Source: Dehalococcoidia bacterium (GTDB lineage Bacteria > Chloroflexota > Dehalococcoidia > GIF9 > AB-539-J10). Taken from it: 9,086 bases of DNA. Where the stretch lies: positions 1 to 9,086 of the forward strand of contig JAUVYD010000036.1 in the NCBI GenBank assembly GCA_030603265.1. The letters are read 5' to 3'. Of the stretch, positions 1-7,122 are shown one piece after another. The position numbers and the translations under genes are program-made. The notes under the pieces were generated by a model that saw nothing but the letters and a program-made list of their open reading frames with translations, made no database searches and was not told where the DNA came from. Numbering within the stretch: position 1 is the first letter of the stretch; every line of letters begins with the position of its first letter.

Positions 1-368
1 GCCACCTGAGCTGAGTCCAACCTGTCCATTGCCACGTAGTCGAGGAAGAAGAGAGGCATCGCGCCGGAGCACAGGATGTCGTTGATGCAGTGGTTCACGA
101 TGTCATGTCCCACGCTCTGGTTTCGGCCGAGCAGCGCGGCAATCTTCAGCTTCGTGCCTACTCCGTCACAACTGGAGACGAGAACGGGGTCCTCGTAGTC
201 CTTGAGGTGGAACAGGGAGCCGAAAGAACCGACTCCCAGAGTCCGGCTGTCAAGCGTTGTGCCCAGTGACTGCTGGATTTGGGCCTTGACCGAATCGGCG
301 TTCTCCACGTCGACTCCTGCGGCCGCGTAGGAATGGGCCGGGTGATTCCGCTTTCGATCTGAATTCAT
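1..368 (-). CDS. purM: Phosphoribosylformylglycinamidine cyclo-ligase (AIR synthetase), N-terminal part, cut by window edge
   Basis: Only the first 122 codons are present; the frame is open to the left edge. The enzyme closes the imidazole ring in cytosolic purine synthesis, turning FGAM plus ATP into AIR. The fragment carries PurM hallmarks in order: SYAAAGVDV near residues 13-21, a glycine-rich VGSFGSLF stretch near 46-53, the nucleotide-binding motif DGVGTKLKIA near 68-77, and a conserved block ending in NDIL..GA.PLFFLDY near 96-111. The ATG follows the purF stop after one base (TGA-C-ATG), so the two are almost certainly one transcript with coupled translation; a weak GAGAAG sits just before the start. 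About two thirds of the protein, including the C-terminal domain, lies outside the window, so integrity cannot be judged. Confidence 0.95.
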   Translation of the reverse strand, partial: MNSDRKRNHPAHSYAAAGVDVENADSVKAQIQQSLGTTLDSRTLGVGSFGSLFHLKDYEDPVLVSSCDGVGTKLKIAALLGRNQSVGHDIVNHCINDILCSGAMPLFFLDYVAMDRLDSAQV

Positions 369-369
369 G

Positions 370-1749
370 TCACTTCTCGGTTGCCAGTCCGGATAGCGCT
401 ATCTGTACCGGCAGGGGGTAGTCCCCGTTGAAGCAAGCGAGGCAGAGGAAGTCTCTGGGCAGACCGACTGACGCTACCAGCCCGTCAAGGCTCGAATACC
501 CGAGTGAGTCGGCTCCGAGGTAGTCCCTGATTTCCAGCACACTCATTCTCGATGCTATGAGTTCCCACTCCGATGCCATGTCAACTCCGAGGGGACATGG
601 ATGGCGGAGAGGTGGAGCGCATATCCTGAGGTGGACTTCGCGTGCACCCGCCTGCCGCAGCAGACTCACGACGCGGGGGGTTGTTGTGCCTCGGACTATG
701 CTGTCGTCCACGACGATAAGACGCTTGTCTTTGATGAGGCTGGCCAGAGGGTTGAACTTGAGTTGCACGTGAAGGTCCCGCAGGCGCTGGTCCGGGGCGA
801 TAAACGTCCGGCCGACGTAGCGGTTCTTCAGGAGGCCTTCTCGATAGGGGATACCAGCGGCATGTGCATAGCCGATGGCTGCCGCCGTGGCGGAATCGGG
901 TACTCCGACGACGATGTCAGCATCCACAGGGTGTTCCTGTGCCAACCTTGCCCCCATCGCCAGGCGGGCCTGGTATACGAGGCGGCCCTCGATGGTGCTA
1001 TCCGGCCTGGCGAAGTAGATATGCTCGAAGACGCAGAAGGCGCGTCTGCCGTTCCTCGGCTGGACGAGGGATGACTGGTTGGACTCCAGGAAGAGGAGTT
1101 CGCCTGGGAGAATGTCGCGGTGATAGTCCGCGCCTATGTGGTCCAGGGCACAGCTCTCTGAGGCGACGACCCAGCCGCCATTCAGGGAGCCGAGGCAAAG
1201 CGGTCGCACTCCCATCGGGTCGCGGGCCGCAATGAGCATCTCCGGAGTCAGCAGCACCATGGAATAGGCCCCCTGGAGGCGCTTCACAGCGTGTGACAAC
1301 TTCTCCTGCCACGTGGCCCCGCGTGACACGAGAATCAGCTTGGCGATTACCTCCGCGTCACTGTCGGAGTGGAAGGTCAGTCCTCCCTCCTCGAGTTCAT
1401 GTCGAAGGGCGACCGAGTTCGTGATGTTTCCATTGTGCGAGATTGCCAATCTCCAGGGGCCGTTGCGCTCCACAATCGGCTGCGGAGTCGCGGGCTGACG
1501 GGAACCGCTGGTGGAATAGCAGGTGTGGCCGATGCCCGCGAACCCTCCAAGTGCTGCCAGGTCGTCTTCATCGAAAACCTGTGAGACGAGGCCCGGGTTG
1601 GCGTGGACTTCCAGGTCATCGCCATCGGTGACAGCGATGCCAGCACATTCCTGCCCACGGTGCTGTAGCGCGAACAGCGCAAAGAACACTAGTCGCGCTA
1701 TGTCTAGACCGGGGGCGAAGACACCGAAGATGCCGCAGCTCTCGTGCAT
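370..1749 (-). CDS. purF: Amidophosphoribosyltransferase (glutamine PRPP amidotransferase), Fe-S type
   Basis: This is the first committed enzyme of purine synthesis: it transfers glutamine amide nitrogen to PRPP to give phosphoribosylamine. At 459 residues it is normal for the family. The N-terminal class II glutaminase domain starts MHESCGIFGVF, so Cys5 is the expected N-terminal nucleophile after removal of a four-residue propeptide; RGQECAGIA (about 31-39), SHNGNITN (104-111) and SDSDAEVI (128-135) are the matching glutaminase motifs. The C-terminal PRT domain has the PRPP loop VVDDSIVRGTT (346-356). Cys239, Cys385, Cys436 and Cys439 fall where the Bacillus-type enzyme binds its [4Fe-4S] cluster, so an oxygen-sensitive Fe-S form is inferred. 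The start is fixed by AAAGG six bases upstream and by a promoter only about 12 bases further up; no upstream in-frame start is seen. It is followed directly by purM. Confidence 0.97.
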   Translation of the reverse strand: MHESCGIFGVFAPGLDIARLVFFALFALQHRGQECAGIAVTDGDDLEVHANPGLVSQVFDEDDLAALGGFAGIGHTCYSTSGSRQPATPQPIVERNGPWRLAISHNGNITNSVALRHELEEGGLTFHSDSDAEVIAKLILVSRGATWQEKLSHAVKRLQGAYSMVLLTPEMLIAARDPMGVRPLCLGSLNGGWVVASESCALDHIGADYHRDILPGELLFLESNQSSLVQPRNGRRAFCVFEHIYFARPDSTIEGRLVYQARLAMGARLAQEHPVDADIVVGVPDSATAAAIGYAHAAGIPYREGLLKNRYVGRTFIAPDQRLRDLHVQLKFNPLASLIKDKRLIVVDDSIVRGTTTPRVVSLLRQAGAREVHLRICAPPLRHPCPLGVDMASEWELIASRMSVLEIRDYLGADSLGYSSLDGLVASVGLPRDFLCLACFNGDYPLPVQIALSGLATEK

Positions 1750-1767
1750 GAAGGGCCTTTGGATGTG

Positions 1768-1796
1768 ATTATAGTGGGCTGGCTCTGTGTGGTCAA
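1768..1796 (-). promoter_or_regulatory. Sigma70-type promoter for purF-purM
   Basis: Read on the minus strand, TTGACC (1796-1791) is followed after exactly 17 bases by a perfect TATAAT (1773-1768). This is a near-consensus housekeeping promoter. The expected transcription start near 1761 leaves a leader of only about 12 bases before the purF ATG at 1749, just enough for the AAAGG ribosome binding site at 1760-1756. There is no room for a purine riboswitch or attenuator between this promoter and purF. Any repressor would have to act on the promoter DNA itself. Confidence 0.85.
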
Positions 1797-1819
1797 TGCA
1801 GGTAGGCCTGTGCTATAAT
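1790..1819 (+). promoter_or_regulatory. Extended -10 promoter for rpsO operon
   Basis: The plus strand has TGC directly before a perfect TATAAT (1814-1819), an extended -10 element, with a partial -35 TGGTCA (1790-1795, four of six matches to TTGACA) at an 18-base spacing. The -35 region is the same DNA as the -35 of the opposing purF promoter. The predicted start near 1826 is only about two bases before the rpsO ATG at 1828, so the transcript would be leaderless or nearly so. The -10 call is strong; the -35 assignment is weaker. Confidence 0.75.
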
Positions 1820-1827
1820 CGGCCATT

Positions 1828-2097
1828 ATGTCGCAGGTGGAAAACAAGAAGAAAGAAACAATCAATCAGTATGCGCTGAAGGACGGCGATACGGGCTCTG
1901 TTGACGTGCAGGTGGCAATCCTGTCGCAGAGAATCAAAGCCCTGACCGCACATCTGGAAGCAAACAAGCATGACCACAATACTCGGCGAGCTCTTGTGAG
2001 ACTGGCTGGTCGACGTCGCCGGTTGCTGTCATATCTCGACAGGATTGACAGCGAGCGGTACCGCTCTCTGGTTGGCAGGCTGGGCTTGAGGAGGTAG
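1828..2097 (+). CDS. rpsO: Small ribosomal subunit protein uS15
   Basis: At 89 residues this is exactly the usual length of S15, which binds 16S rRNA early in assembly of the 30S platform. The whole protein matches the family: GDTGSVDVQVAIL near residues 20-32, RIKALTAHLEANKHDHNTRR around 35-54, and the RRRRLLSYLDRIDSERY helix followed by the C-terminal LVGRLGLRR. The ATG at 1828 gives the standard family N-terminus. No Shine-Dalgarno sequence precedes it; instead a TATAAT lies 8 bases before the ATG, implying a leaderless mRNA. Its last codons carry the ribosome binding site of pnp, and the rpsO-pnp order is the one widely conserved in bacteria. With no leader there is no place for the 5'-UTR structures by which S15 represses its own mRNA in some other bacteria. 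Confidence 0.98.
   Translation: MSQVENKKKETINQYALKDGDTGSVDVQVAILSQRIKALTAHLEANKHDHNTRRALVRLAGRRRRLLSYLDRIDSERYRSLVGRLGLRR
2088..2094 (+). promoter_or_regulatory. Strong ribosome binding site for pnp inside the rpsO end
   Basis: GAGGAGG lies in the last codons of rpsO, five bases before the pnp ATG at 2100. It is a near-perfect anti-16S match and fixes the pnp start. Its position means ribosomes finishing rpsO pass over the pnp initiation site, favouring coupled translation. It contrasts with rpsO itself, which has no such site. Confidence 0.85.
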
Positions 2098-2099
2098 GG

Positions 2100-4307
2100 A
2101 TGTCACATCTGGTACAGTGCTCGGTCGCCGGGCGCACACTCAGTCTTGAAACCGGCCGGCTTGCCCAACAGGCAGATGCGTCCGTGCTGGTCCGCTACGG
2201 TGATTCCATTGTTCTCGTTACCGTCTGCGCTGCCTCAGAGGCCGTCGGAGGGATGGACTTCGTTCCTTTGACGGTGGACTACGAGGAGAAGCTCTATGCT
2301 GCGGGCAAGATTCCCGGGAGTTTCATCAGGCGTGAGGGGCGACCCACTGAGGACGCAACACTCACCTGCCGCGTCGTTGACCGCTGCCTGAGGCCTCTCC
2401 TGTCCAAGCGCTTTGGCAGGGAAACTCAGGTCGTTGCAACGGTGCTGTCTGCGGACAAGGAGAACAATCCCGACACCTGTGCTCTCATCGGAGCGTCCGC
2501 TGCACTCTCCATGTCGCATATTCCTTTTGCGGGCCCGGTTTCTGCCGTACACGTCGGCTATGTCGATGGCGAACTGGTGCTCAACCCGAGCATGGCCCTT
2601 GTCCCTGAAAGCCTTCTCAATATCGTTGTGGGGAGTACCCGCGATGCGGTTGTCATGGTGGAGGCTAGCGCGAGCGAGGTCAGCGAAGAGATCGTGCTGG
2701 AGGCGATACAGTTCGGACACCAGGCCAATATTGAGATTATCGGCCTTCAGGATGAAATGACGGCCGCGTGCGGTGTGGAGAAGGCCGCCGTCTCTTCTCG
2801 TGAGTTGGCTGAGGACCTCGTGGCTGATGTTGCAGCGCTACTCAAGGAGAAGCTCTCGGGTGCGCTTGAGCAGACCGGCAAGGCGAGCAGGTCCGATGCG
2901 CTCGAGGCGCTGAAGGCGCAGGTACTGAGTAGATGGGCGGAAACCTATCCCGAGGACGAAGTCGTCTATGTGTATCAGTCCGAGCTCAGGAAGCACGTTC
3001 GTGAGCACGTATTGCGCACTCAGCAGCATGTTGATGGCCGCAGATACGATGAGATTCGACCTATCACGACCGAAGTCGGCCTGCTACCGTGCGTACACGG
3101 TTCCGGCCTGTTCACGCGGGGGCAGACACAGGCTCTCACCATAACGACCCTGGGGTCTGAGAGACAGGAGCAGTTGCTGGATGGCCTCGGACTCGCTGAC
3201 ACCAAGCGGTTCATGCATCACTACAATTTCCCTCCGTTCTCCACCGGGGAGGTGAAGCGTTTGCGGATGCCTGGTCGCAGGGAGATCGGGCACGGTGCGC
3301 TTGTGGAAAAGGCGATATCGCCCGTTCTACCTTCGGAGGAAGAGTTCCCGTATACGGTGCGACTCGTGTCTGAGATACTCAGTTCGAATGGCAGTTCTTC
3401 AATGGCGAGCGTGTGCGGCTCGACTCTTTCCCTGATGGATGCCGGTGTGCCCATAAAGGCTCCGGTGGCGGGTATAGCCATGGGCGTAATCAGTGGAGAG
3501 GACGGAGCCCGCGTCATTCTGACGGACATAGAGGGCATGGAAGATGCCCTCGGCGATATGGACTTCAAGGTTGCGGGGACGGCTGAAGGCATTACTGCGC
3601 TGCAGCTCGACATCAAGCTACAGGGTATTGACCCGGGCATCCTCGGCGAGGCGCTTGGCCAGGCACGTGGAGCGCGGCTGTCGATTCTGAGCAAGATGGC
3701 CGAAACAATCAGCGCAAGCAGACCGGAGCTGAGTCCATTCGCTCCGCGGGTCATTGAACTCAGGATTGACGTAGAGAAGATCGGGGCGCTCATCGGGCCA
3801 GGCGGCCGCAACATCCGCGCCATTATCGAGGAGACGAAGGCCACCATAGACGTGAAGAATGACGGCAGAGTCATGATTGGCTCTTCGAATGAAGAAAGCA
3901 CACAGCGCGCCATCAAGATGGTTGGAGACCTGACCCGTGAGGCGAAGCTGGGCGACATATTCACGGGGAAGGTAACTCGTATTTTTGACTTCGGAGCTAT
4001 GGTTGAGATTCTTCCCGGGAAGGAAGGTCTCGTGCACATCAGCGAACTCGCGGACCACAGGGTTCCTACTGTCAAGGACGAAGTGGACCTGGGCGACGAA
4101 GTGACCGTCAAGGTCATCGAGATTGACAGCCTGGGGCGGATCAACCTGTCCCGCAGGGCAGCCCTACCCGGGGCGCGGGAGGACTCTGAGCCTCGACAGA
4201 TGGGAGGAGGGGGCTCGGCGAGACCTTCTCGCCCGCCCGAGCGGTCACGTGAGCGACCTCCCCGCTCGCAGAGTGGTCCCAGTCGTTTCTCTGGACGCGA
4301 CAGGTAG
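2100..4307 (+). CDS. pnp: Polyribonucleotide nucleotidyltransferase (PNPase)
   Basis: PNPase degrades RNA from the 3' end by phosphorolysis as a trimer, often within RNA-decay complexes. All expected domains are present in 735 residues: first RNase PH core (about 8-140, with RREGRPTEDATL at 77-88), the helical linker (about 230-305), second RNase PH core (about 310-540), KH domain (about 553-610, IGPGGRNIR at 565-573) and S1 domain (about 618-687, VHISEL at 645-650). Catalytic positions inferred by alignment with the E. coli enzyme are intact: Asp482, Asp488 and Lys490 around the GDMDFK motif. After the S1 domain comes a low-complexity tail of roughly 45 residues rich in Arg, Pro, Ser and Gly, probably disordered and RNA-binding. 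The gene sits two bases after rpsO and 39 bases before dapB, so all are likely co-transcribed. Confidence 0.97.
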   Translation: MSHLVQCSVAGRTLSLETGRLAQQADASVLVRYGDSIVLVTVCAASEAVGGMDFVPLTVDYEEKLYAAGKIPGSFIRREGRPTEDATLTCRVVDRCLRPLLSKRFGRETQVVATVLSADKENNPDTCALIGASAALSMSHIPFAGPVSAVHVGYVDGELVLNPSMALVPESLLNIVVGSTRDAVVMVEASASEVSEEIVLEAIQFGHQANIEIIGLQDEMTAACGVEKAAVSSRELAEDLVADVAALLKEKLSGALEQTGKASRSDALEALKAQVLSRWAETYPEDEVVYVYQSELRKHVREHVLRTQQHVDGRRYDEIRPITTEVGLLPCVHGSGLFTRGQTQALTITTLGSERQEQLLDGLGLADTKRFMHHYNFPPFSTGEVKRLRMPGRREIGHGALVEKAISPVLPSEEEFPYTVRLVSEILSSNGSSSMASVCGSTLSLMDAGVPIKAPVAGIAMGVISGEDGARVILTDIEGMEDALGDMDFKVAGTAEGITALQLDIKLQGIDPGILGEALGQARGARLSILSKMAETISASRPELSPFAPRVIELRIDVEKIGALIGPGGRNIRAIIEETKATIDVKNDGRVMIGSSNEESTQRAIKMVGDLTREAKLGDIFTGKVTRIFDFGAMVEILPGKEGLVHISELADHRVPTVKDEVDLGDEVTVKVIEIDSLGRINLSRRAALPGAREDSEPRQMGGGGSARPSRPPERSRERPPRSQSGPSRFSGRDR

Positions 4308-4321
4308 CCTGCCCCGCAGGC
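4307..4321 (+). other. Short GC hairpin at the pnp-dapB junction
   Basis: GCCTGC and GCAGGC form a perfect six-base stem with a three-base CCC loop, beginning at the last base of the pnp stop codon. No run of T follows, so it is not a classical intrinsic terminator. It may protect or punctuate the message between pnp and dapB, or have no role. Confidence 0.35.
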
Positions 4322-4346
4322 AGTGATTGGTTGTTCGGGGGGTTCT

Positions 4347-5144
4347 ATGGCGCTGATACGTGTCGTGGTCAATGGTGCTCTGGGCAGGATGGGGCAGGAG
4401 GTGGCCCGCGCTGTCCTGGCGGATTCCGGGTTGCGGCTCGTGGGAGCCGTAGAAGAGAAGGCGCCCCAGCCCTATTTGCCCGCTCCGGAGACGCCCGACC
4501 TTATTCCCTTCTCCTCCAACCTGGGGGCCCTTATCGAGAAGGCGTGCCCTGACGTCGTTGTTGATTTCACCCGTGCTCAGGTGGCCATGGAATCCACGCG
4601 CATCGCACTGCCACTGAAGGTCAACATGGTCATCGGGACAACCGGGTTGTCTGAGGCGGACCTGGACGAGATACGGAGCCTATGTGACGAACACGAGGTC
4701 TCGGCTATCGTGGCCCCGAACTTCTCCCTCGGCGCAGTGCTCCTCATGCATCTCGCCAAGACGGCCTCGAGATTCTTCGAGAATGCCGAGATAATCGAGA
4801 TGCATCACGATAAGAAGCTCGACGCGCCTTCTGGAACGGCTATCGCGACCGCGAGGCTGATGGCGGAAGCACGAGGATCCCGGTTCAAGTATCCTTCCAC
4901 GGAGAAGGAAATGCTTGCCGGGGCAAGAGGGGGAGAGGTCAGTGGCATCGCAATCCATAGCGTTCGGATGCCTGGCATGATGGCTTCACAGGAAGTGCTA
5001 TTCGGGGGCAACAGCCAGACATTGCTCCTGCGTCATGACGCGACAAGCCGTGAATCGTACATGCCGGGCGTTATCCTCGCTGTGAAAGAGGCCGTGAAGA
5101 GGACCGGACTCGTGCTGGGTCTTGACCAACTGCTTGGCCTGTAG
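4347..5144 (+). CDS. dapB: 4-hydroxy-tetrahydrodipicolinate reductase
   Basis: DapB reduces the product of DapA with NAD(P)H to tetrahydrodipicolinate in the diaminopimelate/lysine route. With the ATG at 4347 the protein is 265 residues, typical for the family. The Rossmann motif G-x-x-GRMG is at residues 10-16, GTTG at 97-100, APNFSLG at 123-129, and the signature EMHHDKKLDAPSGTA at 151-165 supplies the catalytic His153/His154, Lys157 and substrate-binding loop. The later SVRMPGMMASQEVLFGG segment is of the Gram-positive/actinobacterial kind rather than the E. coli kind. A GTG at 4323 would add eight residues ahead of the nucleotide-binding strand; the ATG is preferred because GGGGGG (4337-4342) precedes it as a ribosome binding site, though the spacing is short. 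It is followed five bases later by asd. Confidence 0.95.
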   Translation: MALIRVVVNGALGRMGQEVARAVLADSGLRLVGAVEEKAPQPYLPAPETPDLIPFSSNLGALIEKACPDVVVDFTRAQVAMESTRIALPLKVNMVIGTTGLSEADLDEIRSLCDEHEVSAIVAPNFSLGAVLLMHLAKTASRFFENAEIIEMHHDKKLDAPSGTAIATARLMAEARGSRFKYPSTEKEMLAGARGGEVSGIAIHSVRMPGMMASQEVLFGGNSQTLLLRHDATSRESYMPGVILAVKEAVKRTGLVLGLDQLLGL

Positions 5145-5149
5145 GAGCT

Positions 5150-6187
5150 ATGGACGCTGTCGACATCGCCATAATCGGCGCCGAAGGGCTTGTCGGGCAG
5201 GAGCTTCTCAAGGTACTGGAGGAGCGACAGTTTCCCGTGGCCTCGTTGAGGCTGTTGGATAGCGAGCGAAGTCGTTCATCCGAATTCTTCTTCAGGCATC
5301 AGCGGATTGAGGTGGAGGAGGTGAGGTCGGATTCCTTCCGTAACGTCGATGTCGCATTCTTCTGCGACGGAGCTGACGCAAGCCGTCGATTCATTCCATC
5401 CGCCGTGCAGGAAGGTGTGGTTGTCGTCGATGATAGCGGCGTGTTTGTCTCCGACCAATCTGTTCCCATGGTTGTGCCGGAAGTGAATGCCGACGACATA
5501 GCGCATCACAAGGGAGTCATTGGGAACCCCGGTTGCTCCGCGATTCAACTGGTGGTGGCACTCTACCCGCTCCACAAGGTGAATCCAATCAAGAGAATAG
5601 TCGTCAGCACCTACGAGTCTGTGTCGTCCAGCGGCACGGCGGTGGCTCTCAAAGAACTAACTGCGCAGGCGAAGCGAGTCCTTGAGGGACGCAGGGTCTG
5701 CCCGCATATGTATTCTCATCAGATAGCGTTCAACGTGCTTCCGGAGGTAGACGTGTTCCTGGACGACGGGCACACGAAAGAGGAGTGGAGAATCGTCGAA
5801 GAGACGCGAAGGATACTGCGGACTGGGTCCATCGGCATTGCGGCAACCTGTGTCAGGGTGCCGGTGTACTTCGGTCAGAGCCAGGCCGTCAATGTCGAAT
5901 TCGACTCTGCGATAGGTCCGGAGGAGGCAAGGAGGGTGCTGGCTCAGGCCCCGGGGGTTAGGATACTTGATGACCCGAGTGTCAGCTTCTATCCACAGCC
6001 GTGGGCCGCGAGTGGGCTGAATCATGTCTTCGTAGGACGTATCAGGCGGGATGCGTCCCGTTCGAATTCGCTATCCATGTGGATAGTGTGCGACAACCTG
6101 CGCAAAGGAGCCGCCCTGAATGCGGTCCAGATTGTTGAGGAAGGACTGAGGCGGGACTGGATCAAGTCGAAGAAGAGGAGACCCTGA
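5150..6187 (+). CDS. asd: Aspartate-semialdehyde dehydrogenase family protein with altered active site
   Basis: The family makes aspartate semialdehyde from aspartyl phosphate with NADPH, the branch point to lysine, threonine and methionine. Length (345) and full-length similarity are typical: GxxGxxG at 10-16, VPMVVPEVN (105-113), catalytic Cys129 in GNPGCSAIQ, HQIAFNVLPEVDVF (190-203), TKEEWRIVEETRRIL (209-223), ATCVRVPV with Arg236, and DNLRKGAALNAVQI near the end. However, residues usually conserved around the substrate are changed: Val100 where the AFR arginine is expected, Gly128 for the Asn before the cysteine, Glu156 for the Gln of TYQ, Gln243 for the His of the GHS motif, and Arg214 for a Lys. 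The frame is otherwise intact, so this is not a broken gene. AGGAG (5143-5147) overlaps the dapB stop with only two bases to the ATG. Position between dapB and dapA supports a lysine-pathway role; the exact activity is uncertain. Confidence 0.85.
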   Translation: MDAVDIAIIGAEGLVGQELLKVLEERQFPVASLRLLDSERSRSSEFFFRHQRIEVEEVRSDSFRNVDVAFFCDGADASRRFIPSAVQEGVVVVDDSGVFVSDQSVPMVVPEVNADDIAHHKGVIGNPGCSAIQLVVALYPLHKVNPIKRIVVSTYESVSSSGTAVALKELTAQAKRVLEGRRVCPHMYSHQIAFNVLPEVDVFLDDGHTKEEWRIVEETRRILRTGSIGIAATCVRVPVYFGQSQAVNVEFDSAIGPEEARRVLAQAPGVRILDDPSVSFYPQPWAASGLNHVFVGRIRRDASRSNSLSMWIVCDNLRKGAALNAVQIVEEGLRRDWIKSKKRRP

Positions 6188-6188
6188 T

Positions 6189-7091
6189 ATGCAGAGACTT
6201 GGGAGACTGCTCACGGCGATGGTTACCCCGTTTGATGAGAGGGGAGAAGTCGACTATGCGCAGGCGAGGAAACTTGCTCGAGCACTCGTGCAATCCGGAA
6301 GCGATGGAGTGTTGGTGAGTGGAACAACCGGAGAGTCGCCCACCCTGAGCGTTGATGAGAAGCTGCGCCTGTTTGGCGAGGTGAAGCAGGAGCTCGGAAG
6401 TGGTGGCACTGTCGTTGCCGGCACAGGCAACTACAGCACGAGAGAGAGCATCGAGCTGACCATGGAGGCGGAGAAAGTTGGAGTGGACGCGTGTCTTCTC
6501 GTTGTCCCGTACTACAACAAGCCGACGCAAGAAGGCCTTTACCGGCACTTCAGTGCCATTGCCGGCGCGACGGGTCTTCCCTGCATCATGTACAACGTGC
6601 CTTCTCGCACCTCATGCAATCTCGCATCGGGCACCGTCATACGGCTCAGCAAGATCGACAACATCGTGGGAGTCAAGGAGGCAAGCGCCGACTTCCGCCA
6701 GATATCGGAGATTATCGAGGGCGTTGCAGATGACTTCCTTGTCTACAGTGGCAATGATGGTGACACCCTGCTGCTGATGGCTCTCGGGGGGTACGGAGTG
6801 GTTGGCGTCGCGACCCACCTGGTTGGCGTGCAGGTCAAGGACATGATGAACAAGGTCCTTGCAGGCAAGACAGAGGAGGCGGCAGCAATCCATCGTCACC
6901 TGCTCCCGCTCATCAGCGCGCTGGTCCTGATTGCGAACCCGATTCCGCTCAAGTATGCGATGAATCACTTGGGATTCCGTGTCGGGGGAACTCGCTTGCC
7001 GCTGTGTGAGCCGGACGATAAGACGGTCGACACGATAGTGACGACTCTGAAAGGCTACAAGATCGATCTCCCTATCCCTGCCGATAGGTGA
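6189..7091 (+). CDS. dapA: 4-hydroxy-tetrahydrodipicolinate synthase
   Basis: DapA condenses pyruvate with aspartate semialdehyde, the first lysine-specific step, in the cytosol. The 300-residue TIM-barrel protein has every key residue: Thr46-Thr47 in GTTGESPTL, Tyr109 in VPYYNKPTQEG, Tyr135 in YNVPSRT with Arg140, and the Schiff-base Lys163 in GVKEAS. NPIPLKYAM (250-258) is the usual C-terminal signature. The ATG follows the asd stop after one base and has AGGAG (6176-6180) eight bases upstream, lying inside asd. It is the last gene of the plus-strand operon and converges on purA with 39 bp between stop codons. A complete DapA site suggests the pathway runs here, which makes the altered site of the neighbouring Asd more puzzling. 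Confidence 0.96.
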   Translation: MQRLGRLLTAMVTPFDERGEVDYAQARKLARALVQSGSDGVLVSGTTGESPTLSVDEKLRLFGEVKQELGSGGTVVAGTGNYSTRESIELTMEAEKVGVDACLLVVPYYNKPTQEGLYRHFSAIAGATGLPCIMYNVPSRTSCNLASGTVIRLSKIDNIVGVKEASADFRQISEIIEGVADDFLVYSGNDGDTLLLMALGGYGVVGVATHLVGVQVKDMMNKVLAGKTEEAAAIHRHLLPLISALVLIANPIPLKYAMNHLGFRVGGTRLPLCEPDDKTVDTIVTTLKGYKIDLPIPADR

Positions 7092-7122
7092 CCGTTGTGG
7101 AGCCGACTGGCTGCAGCGAGAG

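Noticed and set aside
601..1074. A 157-codon plus-strand open frame inside purF
   Set aside because: It is antisense to conserved PurF motifs, has no visible domain and is explained by codon bias of the real gene.
1750..1827. Purine riboswitch or S15 autoregulatory leader
   Set aside because: Both promoters lie so close to their start codons (leaders of about 12 and 2 bases) that no structured leader can be transcribed.
4323..4346. GTG start for dapB eight codons before the ATG
   Set aside because: The added residues precede the first beta strand and fit poorly with family N-termini; a G-rich ribosome binding site sits between the two starts.
3221..4372. A 383-codon open frame on the minus strand opposite pnp
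   Set aside because: It lies wholly antisense to well-conserved PNPase coding sequence and the pnp-dapB junction, and its product has Ser/Pro/Arg-rich shadow composition with no recognisable domain.
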